Of a stretch of 64,000 nucleotides of DNA, positions 42,321-53,780 are shown piece by piece (positions within the stretch are counted from its first letter, which is position 1; every line of letters starts with the position of its first letter). Both the position numbers and the translations under genes were made by a program. The notes beneath the pieces were generated by a model, which worked only from the letters and a program-made list of their open reading frames with translations, ran no database searches and was not told the DNA's origin. Location of the stretch: NCBI RefSeq assembly GCF_000828055.2, contig NZ_CP010523.2:1054001-1118000 (forward strand), given 5' to 3'. The stretch is from Klebsiella variicola (GTDB taxonomy: Bacteria; Pseudomonadota; Gammaproteobacteria; Enterobacterales; Enterobacteriaceae).

Positions 42321-44143
42321 GTGTAATGGGATTAGTCAATCAGGCGGTAATGTGGTACGCCGCCAGCGCCGTGCTGGCCTTTGTGTTTGCCATGCGTAAA
42401 CCGCTCAGCGGCGCTATTGCCGGGATCGGCGGCGCGGTGGCCAGCGCCATGCTGGTGGTTGCCGGCGGCGCAGCGCTCTTGATGCCGGAACGGATCCACG
42501 GCGGCATGCTGCAGTTTCTGCATCTGACGATGCGGGTGGGCGGTGTCAACGCGCTGTGGCTGCTGGCCATCGGCCTGTCGGCGCTGCCGGTGTCATTGTT
42601 CAATATTAGCTGGCATCGCCATCCGCAGGTGAAGGCCAACGGCCTGCTGGTCAACCTGCTGTTGGCCGCCGCCACCTGCGCGGTGGTGGTGACCAATATC
42701 GGTTCGCTGGTGGTGATGGCGGAGATCATGGCGCTCTGCGCGGCGTTTCTCACCGGCTGCGCCGCCTCCGGTAAGCTGTGGTTTGCCCTGGGGCGTCTCG
42801 GCACGTTGCTGATGGCCTGGACCTGCTGGCTGGTGTGGTCGACCTACGGCACCCTCGAGCTGGCGCAGATCAACCTGCAGGCGGTGGATATGATGCAGAA
42901 CCCGCTGCTGTGGCTACCGGGGCTGGTGGGTTTCGCCCTGCTGGCCGGGGCGATCCCGCTGCACGGCTGGGCGCCGCAGGCTCACGCCGGGGCCAGCGCG
43001 CCAGCCGCCGCGCTGTTTTCCACCGTGGTGATGAAGGTCGGTCTTTACGGCATGCTGACCGTCTCGCTGGCCGGCGGCGTGCCGCCGCTGTGGTGGGGCG
43101 TCATGCTGCTGGCGCTGGGGATGATCACCGCCTTTATCGGCGGGCTGTATGCCCTGATGGAGCATAACATTCAGCGTCTGCTGGCCTATCACACCCTCGA
43201 GAACATCGGCATCATCCTGCTGGGGCTGGGCGCCTTTGTTACCGGCGTGGCAACCCGCAACAGCACGCTGATGGTGCTGGGTTTTATCGGCGGTATGTAT
43301 CACCTGATTAACCACAGCCTGTTCAAAACCACGCTGTTCCTCGGCGCCGGGGCGGTGTGGTTCCGTACCGGCCATCGCGATATCGAGAAGCTGGGCGGCA
43401 TCGGTAAAAAAATGCCGTTGATCTCCCTCGCCATGCTGGTAGGACTGATGGCAATGGCGGCCCTGCCGCCGCTGAACGGCTTCGCCGGCGAGTGGGTTAT
43501 CTACCAGTCCTTCTTCAAAATGAGCACCGGCGACCTGTTTATTGGCCGTCTGCTGGGGCCGCTGCTGGCCGTCGGCCTGGCGATCACCGGCGCACTGGCG
43601 GTGATGTGTATGGCGAAAGTCTATGGCGTGACCTTCCTCGGCGCGCCGCGGACGAAAGAGGCGGAAAACGCCACCTGCGCCCCCTGGCTGATGACCCTGA
43701 GCGTAATACTGGCGGCGGTCTTCTGCCTCGTTGGCGGCATCGCCGCGCCGTGGCTGCTGCCGCTGGTGAGCGGCGCCTTCCCGGTGCAGGCTCAGGTATC
43801 GAGCGTGGTATCGCAGCCGATGATCGCGCTGCTGCTTATCGCCTGCCCGCTGCTGCCGTTCCTGCTGATGATCTTCTTTAAAGGCGATCGCCTGGCGGCG
43901 CGCTCGCGCGGCGCGGCGTGGGTCTGCGGTTACGACCACGAGCAGTCGATGGTGGTAACGGCCCACGGCTTTGCCATGCCGGTGAAAGAGGCCTTTGCGC
44001 CGTTGCTGAAGCTGCGTCACTGGCTGAACCCGGTGCGTCTGGTGCCGGGCTGGCAATCGGCCTCGGCGCCGGCGCTGCTGCGCGGGATCGCGCTGGTTGA
44101 GCTGGCGGTGCTGGTGGTGATTGTCATTTCGCGAGGAGCCTGA
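42317..44143 (+). CDS. hycC: Hydrogenase 3 membrane subunit HycC
   Basis: 608 residues, 14-16 membrane helices, homologous to the NuoL/Mrp antiporter-like subunits of complex I. The key GWAPQAHAGASAPAAALFS helix and LAYHTLENIGIILLGLG are present. It overlaps hycB by 4 bp. Possible ion pumping by FHL involves this subunit. Confidence 0.96.
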   Translation: MSVMGLVNQAVMWYAASAVLAFVFAMRKPLSGAIAGIGGAVASAMLVVAGGAALLMPERIHGGMLQFLHLTMRVGGVNALWLLAIGLSALPVSLFNISWHRHPQVKANGLLVNLLLAAATCAVVVTNIGSLVVMAEIMALCAAFLTGCAASGKLWFALGRLGTLLMAWTCWLVWSTYGTLELAQINLQAVDMMQNPLLWLPGLVGFALLAGAIPLHGWAPQAHAGASAPAAALFSTVVMKVGLYGMLTVSLAGGVPPLWWGVMLLALGMITAFIGGLYALMEHNIQRLLAYHTLENIGIILLGLGAFVTGVATRNSTLMVLGFIGGMYHLINHSLFKTTLFLGAGAVWFRTGHRDIEKLGGIGKKMPLISLAMLVGLMAMAALPPLNGFAGEWVIYQSFFKMSTGDLFIGRLLGPLLAVGLAITGALAVMCMAKVYGVTFLGAPRTKEAENATCAPWLMTLSVILAAVFCLVGGIAAPWLLPLVSGAFPVQAQVSSVVSQPMIALLLIACPLLPFLLMIFFKGDRLAARSRGAAWVCGYDHEQSMVVTAHGFAMPVKEAFAPLLKLRHWLNPVRLVPGWQSASAPALLRGIALVELAVLVVIVISRGA

Positions 44144-44145
44144 GA

Positions 44146-45069
44146 ATGAGTCTGTTAATTGCATTGCTACAGGCGCTGGTGCTGTTTGCCGTCGCGCCGC
44201 TGTTGTCCGGGATCGTTCGCGTCGCCCGCGCGCGGCTGCATAACCGCCGTGGACCGGGGGTACTGCAGGAGTATCGCGATATCCTGAAACTGCTGAGCCG
44301 CCAGAGCGTCGGCCCTGACGCCTCGGGCTGGGTGTTTCGCCTGACGCCGTACGTCATGGTGGGCGTGATGCTGACCATCGCCACCGCGCTGCCGGTGGTG
44401 ACGGTGGACTCTCCGCTGCCGGTGCTCGGGGATCTCATCACCCTGATCTACCTGTTCGCCATCGCCCGTTTCTTCTTTGCCATTTCTGGTCTGGACACCG
44501 GCAGCCCGTTTACCGCGCTGGGCAGCAGTCGCGAAGCGATGCTCGGCGTGCTGGTGGAGCCGATCCTGCTGCTGGGCCTGTGGGTGGCGGCGCAGGTCGC
44601 CGGCTCGACCCATATCAGCACCATCACCGATACCCTTTACCACTGGCCGGCGGCGCGCAGCATTCCACTGATTCTGGCGCTGTGCGCCTGCGCCTTCGCC
44701 ACCTTTATTGAGATGGGCAAACTGCCGTTCGATCTGGCGGAAGCAGAGCAGGAGCTGCAGGAGGGCCCCCTGTCGGAATACAGCGGCAGCGGCTTTGGCA
44801 TCCTGAAGTGGGGCATCAGCCTCAAACAGCTGGTGGTGCTGCAGATGTTTGTCGGGGTCTTTTTCCCGTGGGGTCAGATGACCAGCTTCAGCGTCGGCGG
44901 CCTGCTATTGGCGCTGGTGGTCGCCATCGTCAAGCTGGTGGTCGGGGTGCTGATTATCGCGTTGTTTGAAAACAGCATGGCGCGTCTGCGTTTTTGTGCC
45001 ACCTCCCGCGTCACCTGGGCCGGGTTTGGTTTTGCCTTTTTAGCTTTCGTCTCCTTGCTGGTGGCGTGA
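44146..45069 (+). CDS. hycD: Hydrogenase 3 membrane subunit HycD
   Basis: 307 residues, NuoH-like, about eight helices. The EMGKLPFDLAEAEQELQEGPLSEYSG loop is the conserved region that meets the soluble arm. It begins 2 bp after hycC. Confidence 0.96.
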   Translation: MSLLIALLQALVLFAVAPLLSGIVRVARARLHNRRGPGVLQEYRDILKLLSRQSVGPDASGWVFRLTPYVMVGVMLTIATALPVVTVDSPLPVLGDLITLIYLFAIARFFFAISGLDTGSPFTALGSSREAMLGVLVEPILLLGLWVAAQVAGSTHISTITDTLYHWPAARSIPLILALCACAFATFIEMGKLPFDLAEAEQELQEGPLSEYSGSGFGILKWGISLKQLVVLQMFVGVFFPWGQMTSFSVGGLLLALVVAIVKLVVGVLIIALFENSMARLRFCATSRVTWAGFGFAFLAFVSLLVA

Positions 45070-45085
45070 TTAAGAGAGTTTGAGC

Positions 45086-46795
45086 ATGTCTGAAGAAAAA
45101 ATCGGTCAACACTATCTTGCGGCGCTGCACCAGGCCTTTCCGGGCGTGGTGCTGGACGAAGCCTGGCAGACCAAAGACCAGTTAACTATCACCGTGAAGG
45201 TCAACTACCTGCCGGAAGTGGTGGAGTTTCTCTACTACCAGCAGGGTGGCTGGCTGTCGGTGCTGTTCGGCAACGATGAACGTAAGCTCAACGGCCACTA
45301 CGCGGTCTATTACGTGCTGTCGATGGAGCAGGGCACCAAATGCTGGATCACCGTGCGTGTGGAAGTGGACGCCAACAAACCGGAATACCCGTCGGTGACG
45401 CCGCGCGTCCCGGCGGCGGTGTGGGGCGAGCGCGAAGTGCGCGATATGTACGGCCTGGTGCCGGTCGGCCTGCCGGACGAACGTCGTCTGGTGCTACCGG
45501 ACGACTGGCCGGACGAACTCTATCCGCTGCGCAAAGACAGCATGGACTATCGCCAGCGTCCGGCGCCGACCACCGACGCGGAAACCTACGAGTTCATTAA
45601 CGAGCTCGGCAGCAAGAAAAACAACGTGGTGCCGATCGGCCCGCTGCACGTCACCTCTGATGAACCTGGCCACTTCCGCCTGTTCGTTGACGGCGAGAAC
45701 ATTATCGATGCCGACTACCGCCTGTTCTACGTCCATCGCGGGATGGAAAAGCTGGCGGAAACCCGCATGGGCTATAACGAAGTGACCTTCCTGTCGGACC
45801 GGGTGTGCGGCATCTGCGGCTTCGCCCACAGTACCGCTTACACCACCTCGGTGGAGAACGCGATGGGCATCGTGGTGCCGGAGCGGGCGCAGATGATCCG
45901 CGCCATTCTGCTGGAGGTGGAACGCCTGCACTCGCACCTGCTGAACCTCGGTCTGGCCTGCCACTTTACCGGCTTTGACTCCGGCTTTATGCAGTTCTTC
46001 CGCGTGCGCGAAACCTCAATGAAGATGGCGGAAATTCTCACCGGCGCGCGTAAAACCTACGGCCTGAACCTGATCGGCGGGATCCGCCGCGACCTGCTGA
46101 AAGAGGACATGATCCAGACCCGTCAGCTGGCGCAGCAGATGCGCCGCGACGTGCAGGAGCTGGTGGATATGCTGCTCAGCACGCCGAATATGGAACAGCG
46201 TACCGTCGGTATTGGCCGTCTGGATCCGGAAATCGCCCGCGACTTTAGTAACGTCGGCCCGATGGTGCGCGCCAGCGGCCACGCCCGCGACACCCGCGCC
46301 GACCACCCGTTTGTCGGCTACGGCCTGCTGCCGATGGAAGTCCACAGCGAGCAGGGTTGCGACGTGATATCTCGCCTCAAGGTGCGGATCAACGAGGTTT
46401 ATACCGCGCTGAATATGATTGATTTCGGTCTCGATAACCTGCCGGGCGGCCCGCTGATGGTGGAAGGGTTCACCTATATTCCGCACCGCTTCGCACTGGG
46501 CTTCTCCGAGGCGCCGCGCGGCGACGATATCCACTGGAGCATGACCGGCGACAACCAGAAACTGTACCGCTGGCGCTGCCGGGCGGCGACCTACGCCAAC
46601 TGGCCGACCCTGCGCTATATGCTACGCGGCAACACCGTTTCCGATGCGCCGCTGATCATCGGCAGCCTCGACCCGTGCTACTCCTGTACCGACCGCATGA
46701 CCGTTGTCGACGTACGCAAGAAGAAGAGCAAAGTGGTGCCGTACAAAGAGCTGGAGCGCTACAGCATCGAGCGTAAAAACTCGCCGCTGAAATAA
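45086..46795 (+). CDS. hycE: Hydrogenase 3 large subunit HycE
   Basis: 569 residues from the ATG at 45086 (MSEEKIGQHYLAALHQAFPG). The N-terminal 170 residues are NuoC-like and the rest is the NuoD-like catalytic subunit. The nickel site is made by RVCGICGFAH and the C-terminal DPCYSCTDRM. The tail after that Arg (about 32 residues) is the extension removed by HycI once nickel is inserted. Confidence 0.97.
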   Translation: MSEEKIGQHYLAALHQAFPGVVLDEAWQTKDQLTITVKVNYLPEVVEFLYYQQGGWLSVLFGNDERKLNGHYAVYYVLSMEQGTKCWITVRVEVDANKPEYPSVTPRVPAAVWGEREVRDMYGLVPVGLPDERRLVLPDDWPDELYPLRKDSMDYRQRPAPTTDAETYEFINELGSKKNNVVPIGPLHVTSDEPGHFRLFVDGENIIDADYRLFYVHRGMEKLAETRMGYNEVTFLSDRVCGICGFAHSTAYTTSVENAMGIVVPERAQMIRAILLEVERLHSHLLNLGLACHFTGFDSGFMQFFRVRETSMKMAEILTGARKTYGLNLIGGIRRDLLKEDMIQTRQLAQQMRRDVQELVDMLLSTPNMEQRTVGIGRLDPEIARDFSNVGPMVRASGHARDTRADHPFVGYGLLPMEVHSEQGCDVISRLKVRINEVYTALNMIDFGLDNLPGGPLMVEGFTYIPHRFALGFSEAPRGDDIHWSMTGDNQKLYRWRCRAATYANWPTLRYMLRGNTVSDAPLIIGSLDPCYSCTDRMTVVDVRKKKSKVVPYKELERYSIERKNSPLK

Positions 46796-46804
46796 GGAAT
46801 CGCC

Positions 46805-47347
46805 ATGTTTACCTTTATTAAAAAAGTTATTAAGACCGGCACCGCGACGCACGCCTACCCGCTGGAGCCGATGCCAGTGGACAAAAACTTCCGCGGCAAG
46901 CCGGAGCATACGCCGCAGCAGTGTATCGGCTGCGCGGCCTGCGTGAACGCCTGCCCGTCGAACGCCCTGACGGTCGAGACCGATCTGGCCACTAAACAGC
47001 TGGCGTGGCAGTTTAACCTCGGGCGCTGCATCTTCTGCGGCCGCTGTGAAGAGGTGTGCCCGACGGCGGCGATTAAGCTGTCGCCGGAGTATGAGCTGGC
47101 GGTGTGGAAGAAAGAGGATTTCCTCCAGCAGTCGCGCTTCGCTATCTGCCACTGCCGGGAGTGCCAGCGTCCGTTCGCGGTGCAGAAGGAGATCGACTAC
47201 GCCATCGCGCTGCTCAAGCATAACGGCGATACCCGCGCCGAGCTGCACCGTGAAAGCTTCGAAACCTGCCCGGAATGCAAGCGCCAGAAATGCCTGGTGC
47301 CGTCCGATCGTATTGAACTGACCCGCCATATGAGGGAGGCCAGCTGA
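46805..47347 (+). CDS. hycF: Hydrogenase 3 ferredoxin-like subunit HycF
   Basis: 180 residues ([20 protein letters not shown]), NuoI-like, with two 4Fe-4S motifs, [14 protein letters not shown] and [14 protein letters not shown], and further CxxC pairs in the C-terminal half ([15 protein letters not shown]) that may bind zinc or another cluster. Confidence 0.95.
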   Translation: MFTFIKKVIKTGTATHAYPLEPMPVDKNFRGKPEHTPQQCIGCAACVNACPSNALTVETDLATKQLAWQFNLGRCIFCGRCEEVCPTAAIKLSPEYELAVWKKEDFLQQSRFAICHCRECQRPFAVQKEIDYAIALLKHNGDTRAELHRESFETCPECKRQKCLVPSDRIELTRHMREAS

Positions 47348-48114
47348 TGAGTACTTTACTTGGCCCGCGCGATGAAAACGGCATACCCGTGCCGATGACG
47401 GTGGATGAATCCATCGCCAGCATGAAGGCCTCGCTGCTGAAGAAAATTAAACGTTCGGCCTACGTCTACCGCGTCGACTGCGGCGGCTGCAACGGTTGCG
47501 AAATTGAAATTTTCGCTACCCTTTCGCCGCTGTTCGACGCTGAACGCTTCGGGATCAAAGTGGTGCCTTCGCCGCGCCATGCCGATATTCTGCTGTTTAC
47601 CGGGGCGGTGACCCGCGCCATGCGCTCCCCGGCGCTGCGCGCCTGGCAGTCGGCGCCGGATCCGAAGATCTGTATCTCCTACGGCGCCTGCGGCAACAGC
47701 GGCGGCATCTTCCACGACCTGTACTGTGTCTGGGGCGGTACCGATAAAATCGTACCGGTCGATGTCTATATTCCGGGCTGCCCGCCGACGCCCGCCGCCA
47801 CCCTGTACGGCTTCGCCATGGCGCTCGGCCTGCTGGAGCAGAAAATCCATGCTCGTCTGCCAGGCGAACTCGACGAACAGCCGACCGAGCTGCTGCATGC
47901 CGATATGGTGCAGCCCCTGCGGGTGCGCATCGATCGCGAAGCGCGGCGTCTGGCGGGCTATCGCTATGGCCGGCAGATTGCTGACGACTATATGCGTCTG
48001 CTCGGCCAGGGCGACAGCCAGGTGCTGCGCTGGCTGGAGGCGGAGAAAGATCCGCGTCTGACCGAGATCGTCACCCATCTCAACCAGGTGGTCGAGGGGG
48101 CGCGTATCCGATGA
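47347..48114 (+). CDS. hycG: Hydrogenase 3 small subunit HycG
   Basis: 255 residues ([20 protein letters not shown]), NuoB-like. Ligands of the proximal 4Fe-4S cluster are in [20 protein letters not shown] and PGCPPTP. It overlaps hycF and hycH. Confidence 0.96.
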   Translation: MSTLLGPRDENGIPVPMTVDESIASMKASLLKKIKRSAYVYRVDCGGCNGCEIEIFATLSPLFDAERFGIKVVPSPRHADILLFTGAVTRAMRSPALRAWQSAPDPKICISYGACGNSGGIFHDLYCVWGGTDKIVPVDVYIPGCPPTPAATLYGFAMALGLLEQKIHARLPGELDEQPTELLHADMVQPLRVRIDREARRLAGYRYGRQIADDYMRLLGQGDSQVLRWLEAEKDPRLTEIVTHLNQVVEGARIR

Positions 48115-48521
48115 GCGAGACGGTGGTGTTCAGTCAGCTGAGCCGTAAATTTATTGATGAGAACGACGCCACGCCGGATCAGGCGCAGCAGGTGGTCTAT
48201 TACAGCCTGGCGATTGGCCACCACCTCGGCGTCATCGACTGTCTCGAGGCGGCGCTGAGCTGCCCGTGGGACGCGTATCTGGCATGGATCGCCACCCTTG
48301 AGGCGGGCAGCGCCGCGCGGCGCAAAATGGAGGGCGTGCCGAAGTATGGCGAGATCGTCATCGACAGCAGCCATGTGGCGATGCTGGCCAACGCCTTTGA
48401 TAAAGCGCAGTCCGCGCAGACCCCGCAGCAGCAGGCGTGGAGTAAAACGATGCTCAGCATGCTGCATGATATTCACCAGGAGAGCGCCATCTATCTGATG
48501 GTGAGGAGATTACGTGACTGA
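48111..48521 (+). CDS. hycH: Hydrogenase 3 maturation protein HycH
   Basis: 136 residues ([20 protein letters not shown]), full length for HycH. In E. coli it is needed for conversion of the HycE precursor; the mechanism is unknown. It overlaps both neighbours (4 and 8 bp). Confidence 0.94.
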   Translation: MSETVVFSQLSRKFIDENDATPDQAQQVVYYSLAIGHHLGVIDCLEAALSCPWDAYLAWIATLEAGSAARRKMEGVPKYGEIVIDSSHVAMLANAFDKAQSAQTPQQQAWSKTMLSMLHDIHQESAIYLMVRRLRD

Positions 48522-48984
48522 CGTTTTACTCTGTGTTGGCAACAGCATGATGGGCGACGACGGTGCCGGCCCGCTGCTGGCGGAGATGTGCGCGGCGAAC
48601 ACGGCCGGCCAGTGGGTGGTCATCGACGGCGGCAGCGCGCCGGAAAACGACATCGTGGCGATCCGCGAATTACGCCCCGAACGCCTGCTGATTGTCGATG
48701 CCACCGATATGGGCCTTAACCCCGGCGACATTCGCGTCATCGACCCCGACGACATCGCCGAGATGTTTATGATGACCACCCATAACATGCCGCTCAACTA
48801 TCTGGTCGATCAGTTGAAAGAGGACGTCGGCGAGGTGATTTTCCTCGGCATTCAGCCGGATATCGTCGGTTTTTATTATCCGATGACCCAGCCGGTAAAA
48901 GAGGCCGTTGCCCGGGTGTACCAGCAGCTGGCAGACTGGCAGGGCCAGGGCGGCTTTGCCCGGCTGGAGGCTGAAGACGATTAA
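48514..48984 (+). CDS. hycI: Hydrogenase 3 maturation endopeptidase HycI
   Basis: 156 residues ([20 protein letters not shown]). Nickel-sensing acidic residues lie in GDDGAGP, VDATDMGLNPG and the TTHNMPLNYL segment, the fingerprint of this metal-dependent protease family. It trims the HycE C-terminus. The stop codon overlaps that of the convergent symE-like gene. Confidence 0.95.
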   Translation: MTDVLLCVGNSMMGDDGAGPLLAEMCAANTAGQWVVIDGGSAPENDIVAIRELRPERLLIVDATDMGLNPGDIRVIDPDDIAEMFMMTTHNMPLNYLVDQLKEDVGEVIFLGIQPDIVGFYYPMTQPVKEAVARVYQQLADWQGQGGFARLEAEDD

Positions 48985-49289
48985 CCCAGCGGCGAACCGG
49001 GCTCTCCGCCGGCGCACGACTGACCTGCCGGGAGCCCCGTTCCCGGCGGCGCCAGCTCAAGATTCTCTATCACTAATTTCCCGGGCGACACCGAGACTCT
49101 GACCTGCGTGCCGACCGGAAACCCCGCCTGCTCCAGCCAGTCGCCGTTCAGGTTCAGGGCTGCGTGGCGGGTGTAGCGCCGCGTCTCCCGCGTTTTGCGG
49201 TCTTCATGGCGTTTTCTGACATATCCCACGGTTAACTGGCGAATGGCCCTGGCTATCCCTCTGGCTGCGGTAGTGTGCTGTGCGCTCAT
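48981..49289 (-). CDS. symE: SymE-family type I toxin
   Basis: 102 residues from the ATG at 49289 behind AAGGAG (MSAQHTTAARGIARAIRQLT). The C-terminal part (ALNLNGDWLEQAGFPVGTQVRVSVSPGKLVIENLE) is the SymE/AbrB-like swapped-hairpin domain. In E. coli SymE is an SOS-induced toxin kept low by LexA, the SymR antisense RNA and Lon; it condenses nucleoids and affects RNA. A LexA-like box lies upstream here. Its 3' end overlaps hycI by 3 bp, tail to tail. Confidence 0.85.
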   Translation of the reverse strand: MSAQHTTAARGIARAIRQLTVGYVRKRHEDRKTRETRRYTRHAALNLNGDWLEQAGFPVGTQVRVSVSPGKLVIENLELAPPGTGLPAGQSCAGGEPGSPLG

Positions 49290-49323
49290 GATGTGCTCCT
49301 TGCTGAAGATACCCCTGTAAAAG

Positions 49324-49343
49324 TACTGGATAAAATACCAGTT
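49324..49343. promoter_or_regulatory. LexA-like box upstream of symE
   Basis: TACTGGATAAAATACCAGTT keeps the TACTG...CAGT ends and CTG-N10-CAG spacing of SOS boxes, 13 of 20 positions matching the consensus. It lies about 35 bp before the start codon, in the promoter zone of the toxin. Confidence 0.7.
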
Positions 49344-49470
49344 ATTGTGAACAGGAGGCAAACCAGAAACTGGAATCAGGCTCGAGAAAAAAGCATGTAA
49401 TAGATGCAACAGAAAGCAGACGCCCGTCCCCCGTTTATCGCGGGGAATGGGCGCGCGTGGGCGAGGACGC

Positions 49471-50898
<1,428 letters not shown>

Positions 50899-50921
50899 TT
50901 ACCTCATTATCAATTGTGTGT

Positions 50922-52364
50922 TCAGGCGTGGGATGCCTGGGCCCGGGCCTGGCGCGCTCTGGCGTCGGCAGCGGCCTGTTCAACGGGAATATCTTCAAAG
51001 CCGAGGATCAGCGTCAGGGCAAACGACAGCACCACCGACAGCGCCATCACGCCAAATACCCAGACGATAGTCATCGGATTGGCTGGATCGAAAAACTGCA
51101 CGCTGGTAAACAGCCCTGGCGCCGCCATCGAATGGCTGGCCAGACCGGCGATTCCCGCCACCGCGCCGCAGATAAAGCCGCTGATTAAGCTGGCGATCAG
51201 CGGGCGCTTCAGGCGCACCGCCACGCCGTACAGCGCCGGTTCGGAAATCCCGGCCAGAATCGCCGATGCCGCGGCGGCCAGCGCCGTCTGGCGCAGCTCC
51301 GGGTTTTTGGTTTTCCACGCCACCGCCAGCGACGATCCGCCCAGCGACAGGTTGGCGCCGATCTCCGATGGCATCACCATGCCCTCTTTGCCGGTTTCGG
51401 CGATGGTCTGAATGATGGTTGGCGTAAAGACGCGGTGCATCCCGGTCATCACCAGCAGTGGCCACAGCCCGCCCATGATCGCCACCGACAGCCAGCCGAG
51501 ATAGCTGTGGATCGTATACACCAGCGCGGAAATGGCGCTACCGATCCAGATGCCCAGCGGGCCAATCAGCAGGATCGCCAGCGGGGCGGCGATCAGCACG
51601 ATCAGCATCGGCTTAAGGAAGTTTTTCGTCACCGCCGGGGTAATGCGATCCACCCAGCGCTCGATATACGACAGGCACCAGGTCATCACCAGCGCCGGGA
51701 TCACCGTGTAGGTGTATTTCACCGCGGTAACCGGAATAAAGGCAAATTCAACGTGTTCGCCCTGGGCGGCTTTGGCCATCAATTCGATAAACCCGGGATG
51801 CACCAGCACCCCGGCGATGGCGATAGCCAGCGACATATTGGTTTTGAATTTCACCGCCGCGGAGGCGGCCACCATCAGCGGCAGGAAGAAAAATGCGCCA
51901 TCGCCGATAAGCGCCAGAAGTGTCAGCGTCGGCGAGCCTTTCGGCAGTGCGCCGCTCATCTCAAGGATCATTGCCAGCAGCTTGACCATCGATCCGCCGA
52001 TAATCGCCGGGATCAGCGGCGACATGGTGCCGATCAGCGCGTCAAGGATCCCGGCGCCGATGCGTTTCAGGGTTAGCGGCGCTTTGCCCTGCGGCTCAGC
52101 CGGGCGCAGGTCGCCAGGCAGCAGATTCACGACCTCGCGGTAGGCCTGGGAAACGGTATTGCCGATGATCACCTGGCACTGGTTATCGCTGCGCACAACG
52201 CCGAGTACCCCGGTCAGGCCTTTCAGGGTGGGGCTATCGACCATTTCGTCGTCTTTGACCACGAAGCGCAGACGGGTCATGCAGTGGGTCACGGCGGCGA
52301 CGTTATCGACTCCGCCGATTGCCGCGACTATCTGTTGCGCCAGGGCTGCATAATTTTTCGACAT
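50922..52364 (-). CDS. ascF: PTS beta-glucoside-specific IIBC component AscF
   Basis: 480 residues (MSKNYAALAQQIVAAIGGVD). The N-terminal IIB domain has the phosphocysteine in THCMTRLRF (around residue 26), and the IIC domain has about ten helices with GISEPALYGVAVRLKRP. No fused IIA, as in E. coli AscF, so a IIA-Glc-type partner is used. It precedes ascB by 26 bp. Confidence 0.95.
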   Translation of the reverse strand: MSKNYAALAQQIVAAIGGVDNVAAVTHCMTRLRFVVKDDEMVDSPTLKGLTGVLGVVRSDNQCQVIIGNTVSQAYREVVNLLPGDLRPAEPQGKAPLTLKRIGAGILDALIGTMSPLIPAIIGGSMVKLLAMILEMSGALPKGSPTLTLLALIGDGAFFFLPLMVAASAAVKFKTNMSLAIAIAGVLVHPGFIELMAKAAQGEHVEFAFIPVTAVKYTYTVIPALVMTWCLSYIERWVDRITPAVTKNFLKPMLIVLIAAPLAILLIGPLGIWIGSAISALVYTIHSYLGWLSVAIMGGLWPLLVMTGMHRVFTPTIIQTIAETGKEGMVMPSEIGANLSLGGSSLAVAWKTKNPELRQTALAAAASAILAGISEPALYGVAVRLKRPLIASLISGFICGAVAGIAGLASHSMAAPGLFTSVQFFDPANPMTIVWVFGVMALSVVLSFALTLILGFEDIPVEQAAADARARQARAQASHA

Positions 52365-52438
52365 CGGATTTTATCCTGTTTATCAATAGGGTACTGATCT
52401 GCTACCGCGCCGCATCGCCGGGCGATACCATGTTTATA

Positions 52439-52456
52439 TAGGAAACCGGTTCCACA
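52439..52456. promoter_or_regulatory. AscG-type operator upstream of ascF
   Basis: GGAAACCGGTTCC, a near-palindrome with central CCGG, matches the AscG site TGAAACCGGTTTCA. It is 75 bp before ascF and 176 bp before ascG. Confidence 0.75.
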
Positions 52457-52631
52457 AAATCATGGTGAGTTTCATTTGATTGCACAAGGAATAAAAAAAG
52501 ATGATCTCAATTTTGTGATTTTGATCGCGAAGCGTCGCCGTGAGCCGGATCGCGGTGGTGAACAGGGGAATGCTGTAAAAGCGGGAAACGTGCAGTACAC
52601 TGCCTGCAACTTTTGCAACAGGAAGAATCAC

Positions 52632-53645
52632 ATGGCAACGATGCTGGAGGTCGCAAAGCGCGCGGGGGTATCGAAGGCAACCGTTTCGCGGGTACTGTCG
52701 GGCAACGGCTATGTCAGTCAGGAGACCAAAGACCGGGTGTTTAAGGCAGTGGCGGAGAGCGGCTATCGGCCTAATCTGCTGGCGCGCAACTTGGCGACCA
52801 AAACGACGCAAACCCTGGGCCTGGTGGTGACCAACACCCTGTACCACGGCGTCTATTTCAGCGAGCTGCTGTATCACGTGGCGCGGATGACGGAAGACAA
52901 GGGACGACAGCTGATCCTGGCCGACGGCAAGCACAGCGCGCAAGAGGAGCGGGAGGCGATCCAGTACCTGCTGGACCTGCGCTGCGATGCGATCATCATC
53001 TACCCGCGCTTTCTCACCGTTGACGAGATGGACGAGATCGTCGAGAACCACTCGCAGCCGATCATGGTGCTTAACCGCCGCCTGCGCCGCCACGCCAGCC
53101 ACTGTGTCTGGTCCGATCAAAAAGCCTCGGCGATGCGGGTGGTGGAGCGGCTGATTGCGCTTGGCCATCGCGATATCGCCTTTATTACCGGCTCCCTTGA
53201 CTCACCCACCGGCGTCGAACGCCTTGCCGGCTACAAAGACGCGCTGGCTGGCCATGGCATCGCCCTGAACGAGGCGCTCATCGCGGAGGGGCGCTGGACG
53301 CCGGAAACCGGCGCGGCGGCGGTGGAGATCCTGCGTCAGCGCGGGGTGACCTACAGCGCGCTGGTGGCGAGCAATGACGATATGGCGATCGGAGCGATGA
53401 AGCAGCTTCACCAGCTGGGCGTTAAGGTTCCGGATCAGGTCTCGGTGGTGGGGTTTGATGATATTGTGCTGGCGCCGTATATGGTGCCGTCGCTCGCCAG
53501 CGTTCGGGTACCGGTGACGGAGATGATTAAAGAGAGCATCAATCGGCTGATATTTATGCTGGATGGTGGGGAGTTCAACTTTCAGCAGAGCTTCCCCGGG
53601 GCGCTAATTGAGCGTGATTCACTGGTGGCGGGTCCCTGTGCCTGA
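52632..53645 (+). CDS. ascG: LacI-family repressor AscG
   Basis: 337 residues from the ATG at 52632 behind AGGAAG (MATMLEVAKRAGVSKATVSR). LacI HTH and hinge at residues 1-60, then the sugar-binding domain with VVGFDDIVLAPYMVPSLASV. It represses ascFB, transcribed divergently. Co-directional with hydN but separated by a large palindrome and a sigma-54 promoter. Confidence 0.94.
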   Translation: MATMLEVAKRAGVSKATVSRVLSGNGYVSQETKDRVFKAVAESGYRPNLLARNLATKTTQTLGLVVTNTLYHGVYFSELLYHVARMTEDKGRQLILADGKHSAQEEREAIQYLLDLRCDAIIIYPRFLTVDEMDEIVENHSQPIMVLNRRLRRHASHCVWSDQKASAMRVVERLIALGHRDIAFITGSLDSPTGVERLAGYKDALAGHGIALNEALIAEGRWTPETGAAAVEILRQRGVTYSALVASNDDMAIGAMKQLHQLGVKVPDQVSVVGFDDIVLAPYMVPSLASVRVPVTEMIKESINRLIFMLDGGEFNFQQSFPGALIERDSLVAGPCA

Positions 53646-53653
53646 CGTCGTCA

Positions 53654-53683
53654 GCTGTCATCGTCACTACTGACGATGACAGC
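53654..53683. promoter_or_regulatory. Perfect 13-bp-arm palindrome, probable FhlA site of hydN-hypF
   Basis: GCTGTCATCGTCA (53654-53666) is repeated inverted at 53671-53683 around CTAC. The TGTCATCG core is shared with the hypA-hycA activating region. It starts 9 bp after the ascG stop and could also serve as an ascG terminator, but no U run follows. Confidence 0.7.
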
Positions 53684-53726
53684 AAATGTTCGATTTAATT
53701 CTCTTAACTATCAATAATATAAAAAC

Positions 53727-53741
53727 TGGAACGTATTATGC
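53727..53741 (+). promoter_or_regulatory. Sigma-54 promoter of hydN-hypF
   Basis: TGGAACGTATTATGC has GG and GC ten bases apart and lies about 40 bp before hydN and 44 bp downstream of the palindrome. Confidence 0.85.
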
Positions 53742-53780
53742 ATACTCCGGCGCCTAACCTTCTTACTGCTGGAGAAATGG

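Noticed and set aside
42914..44164. A 416-codon minus-strand frame opposite hycC
   Set aside because: Gln/Arg/His-rich antisense frame; hycC is certain.
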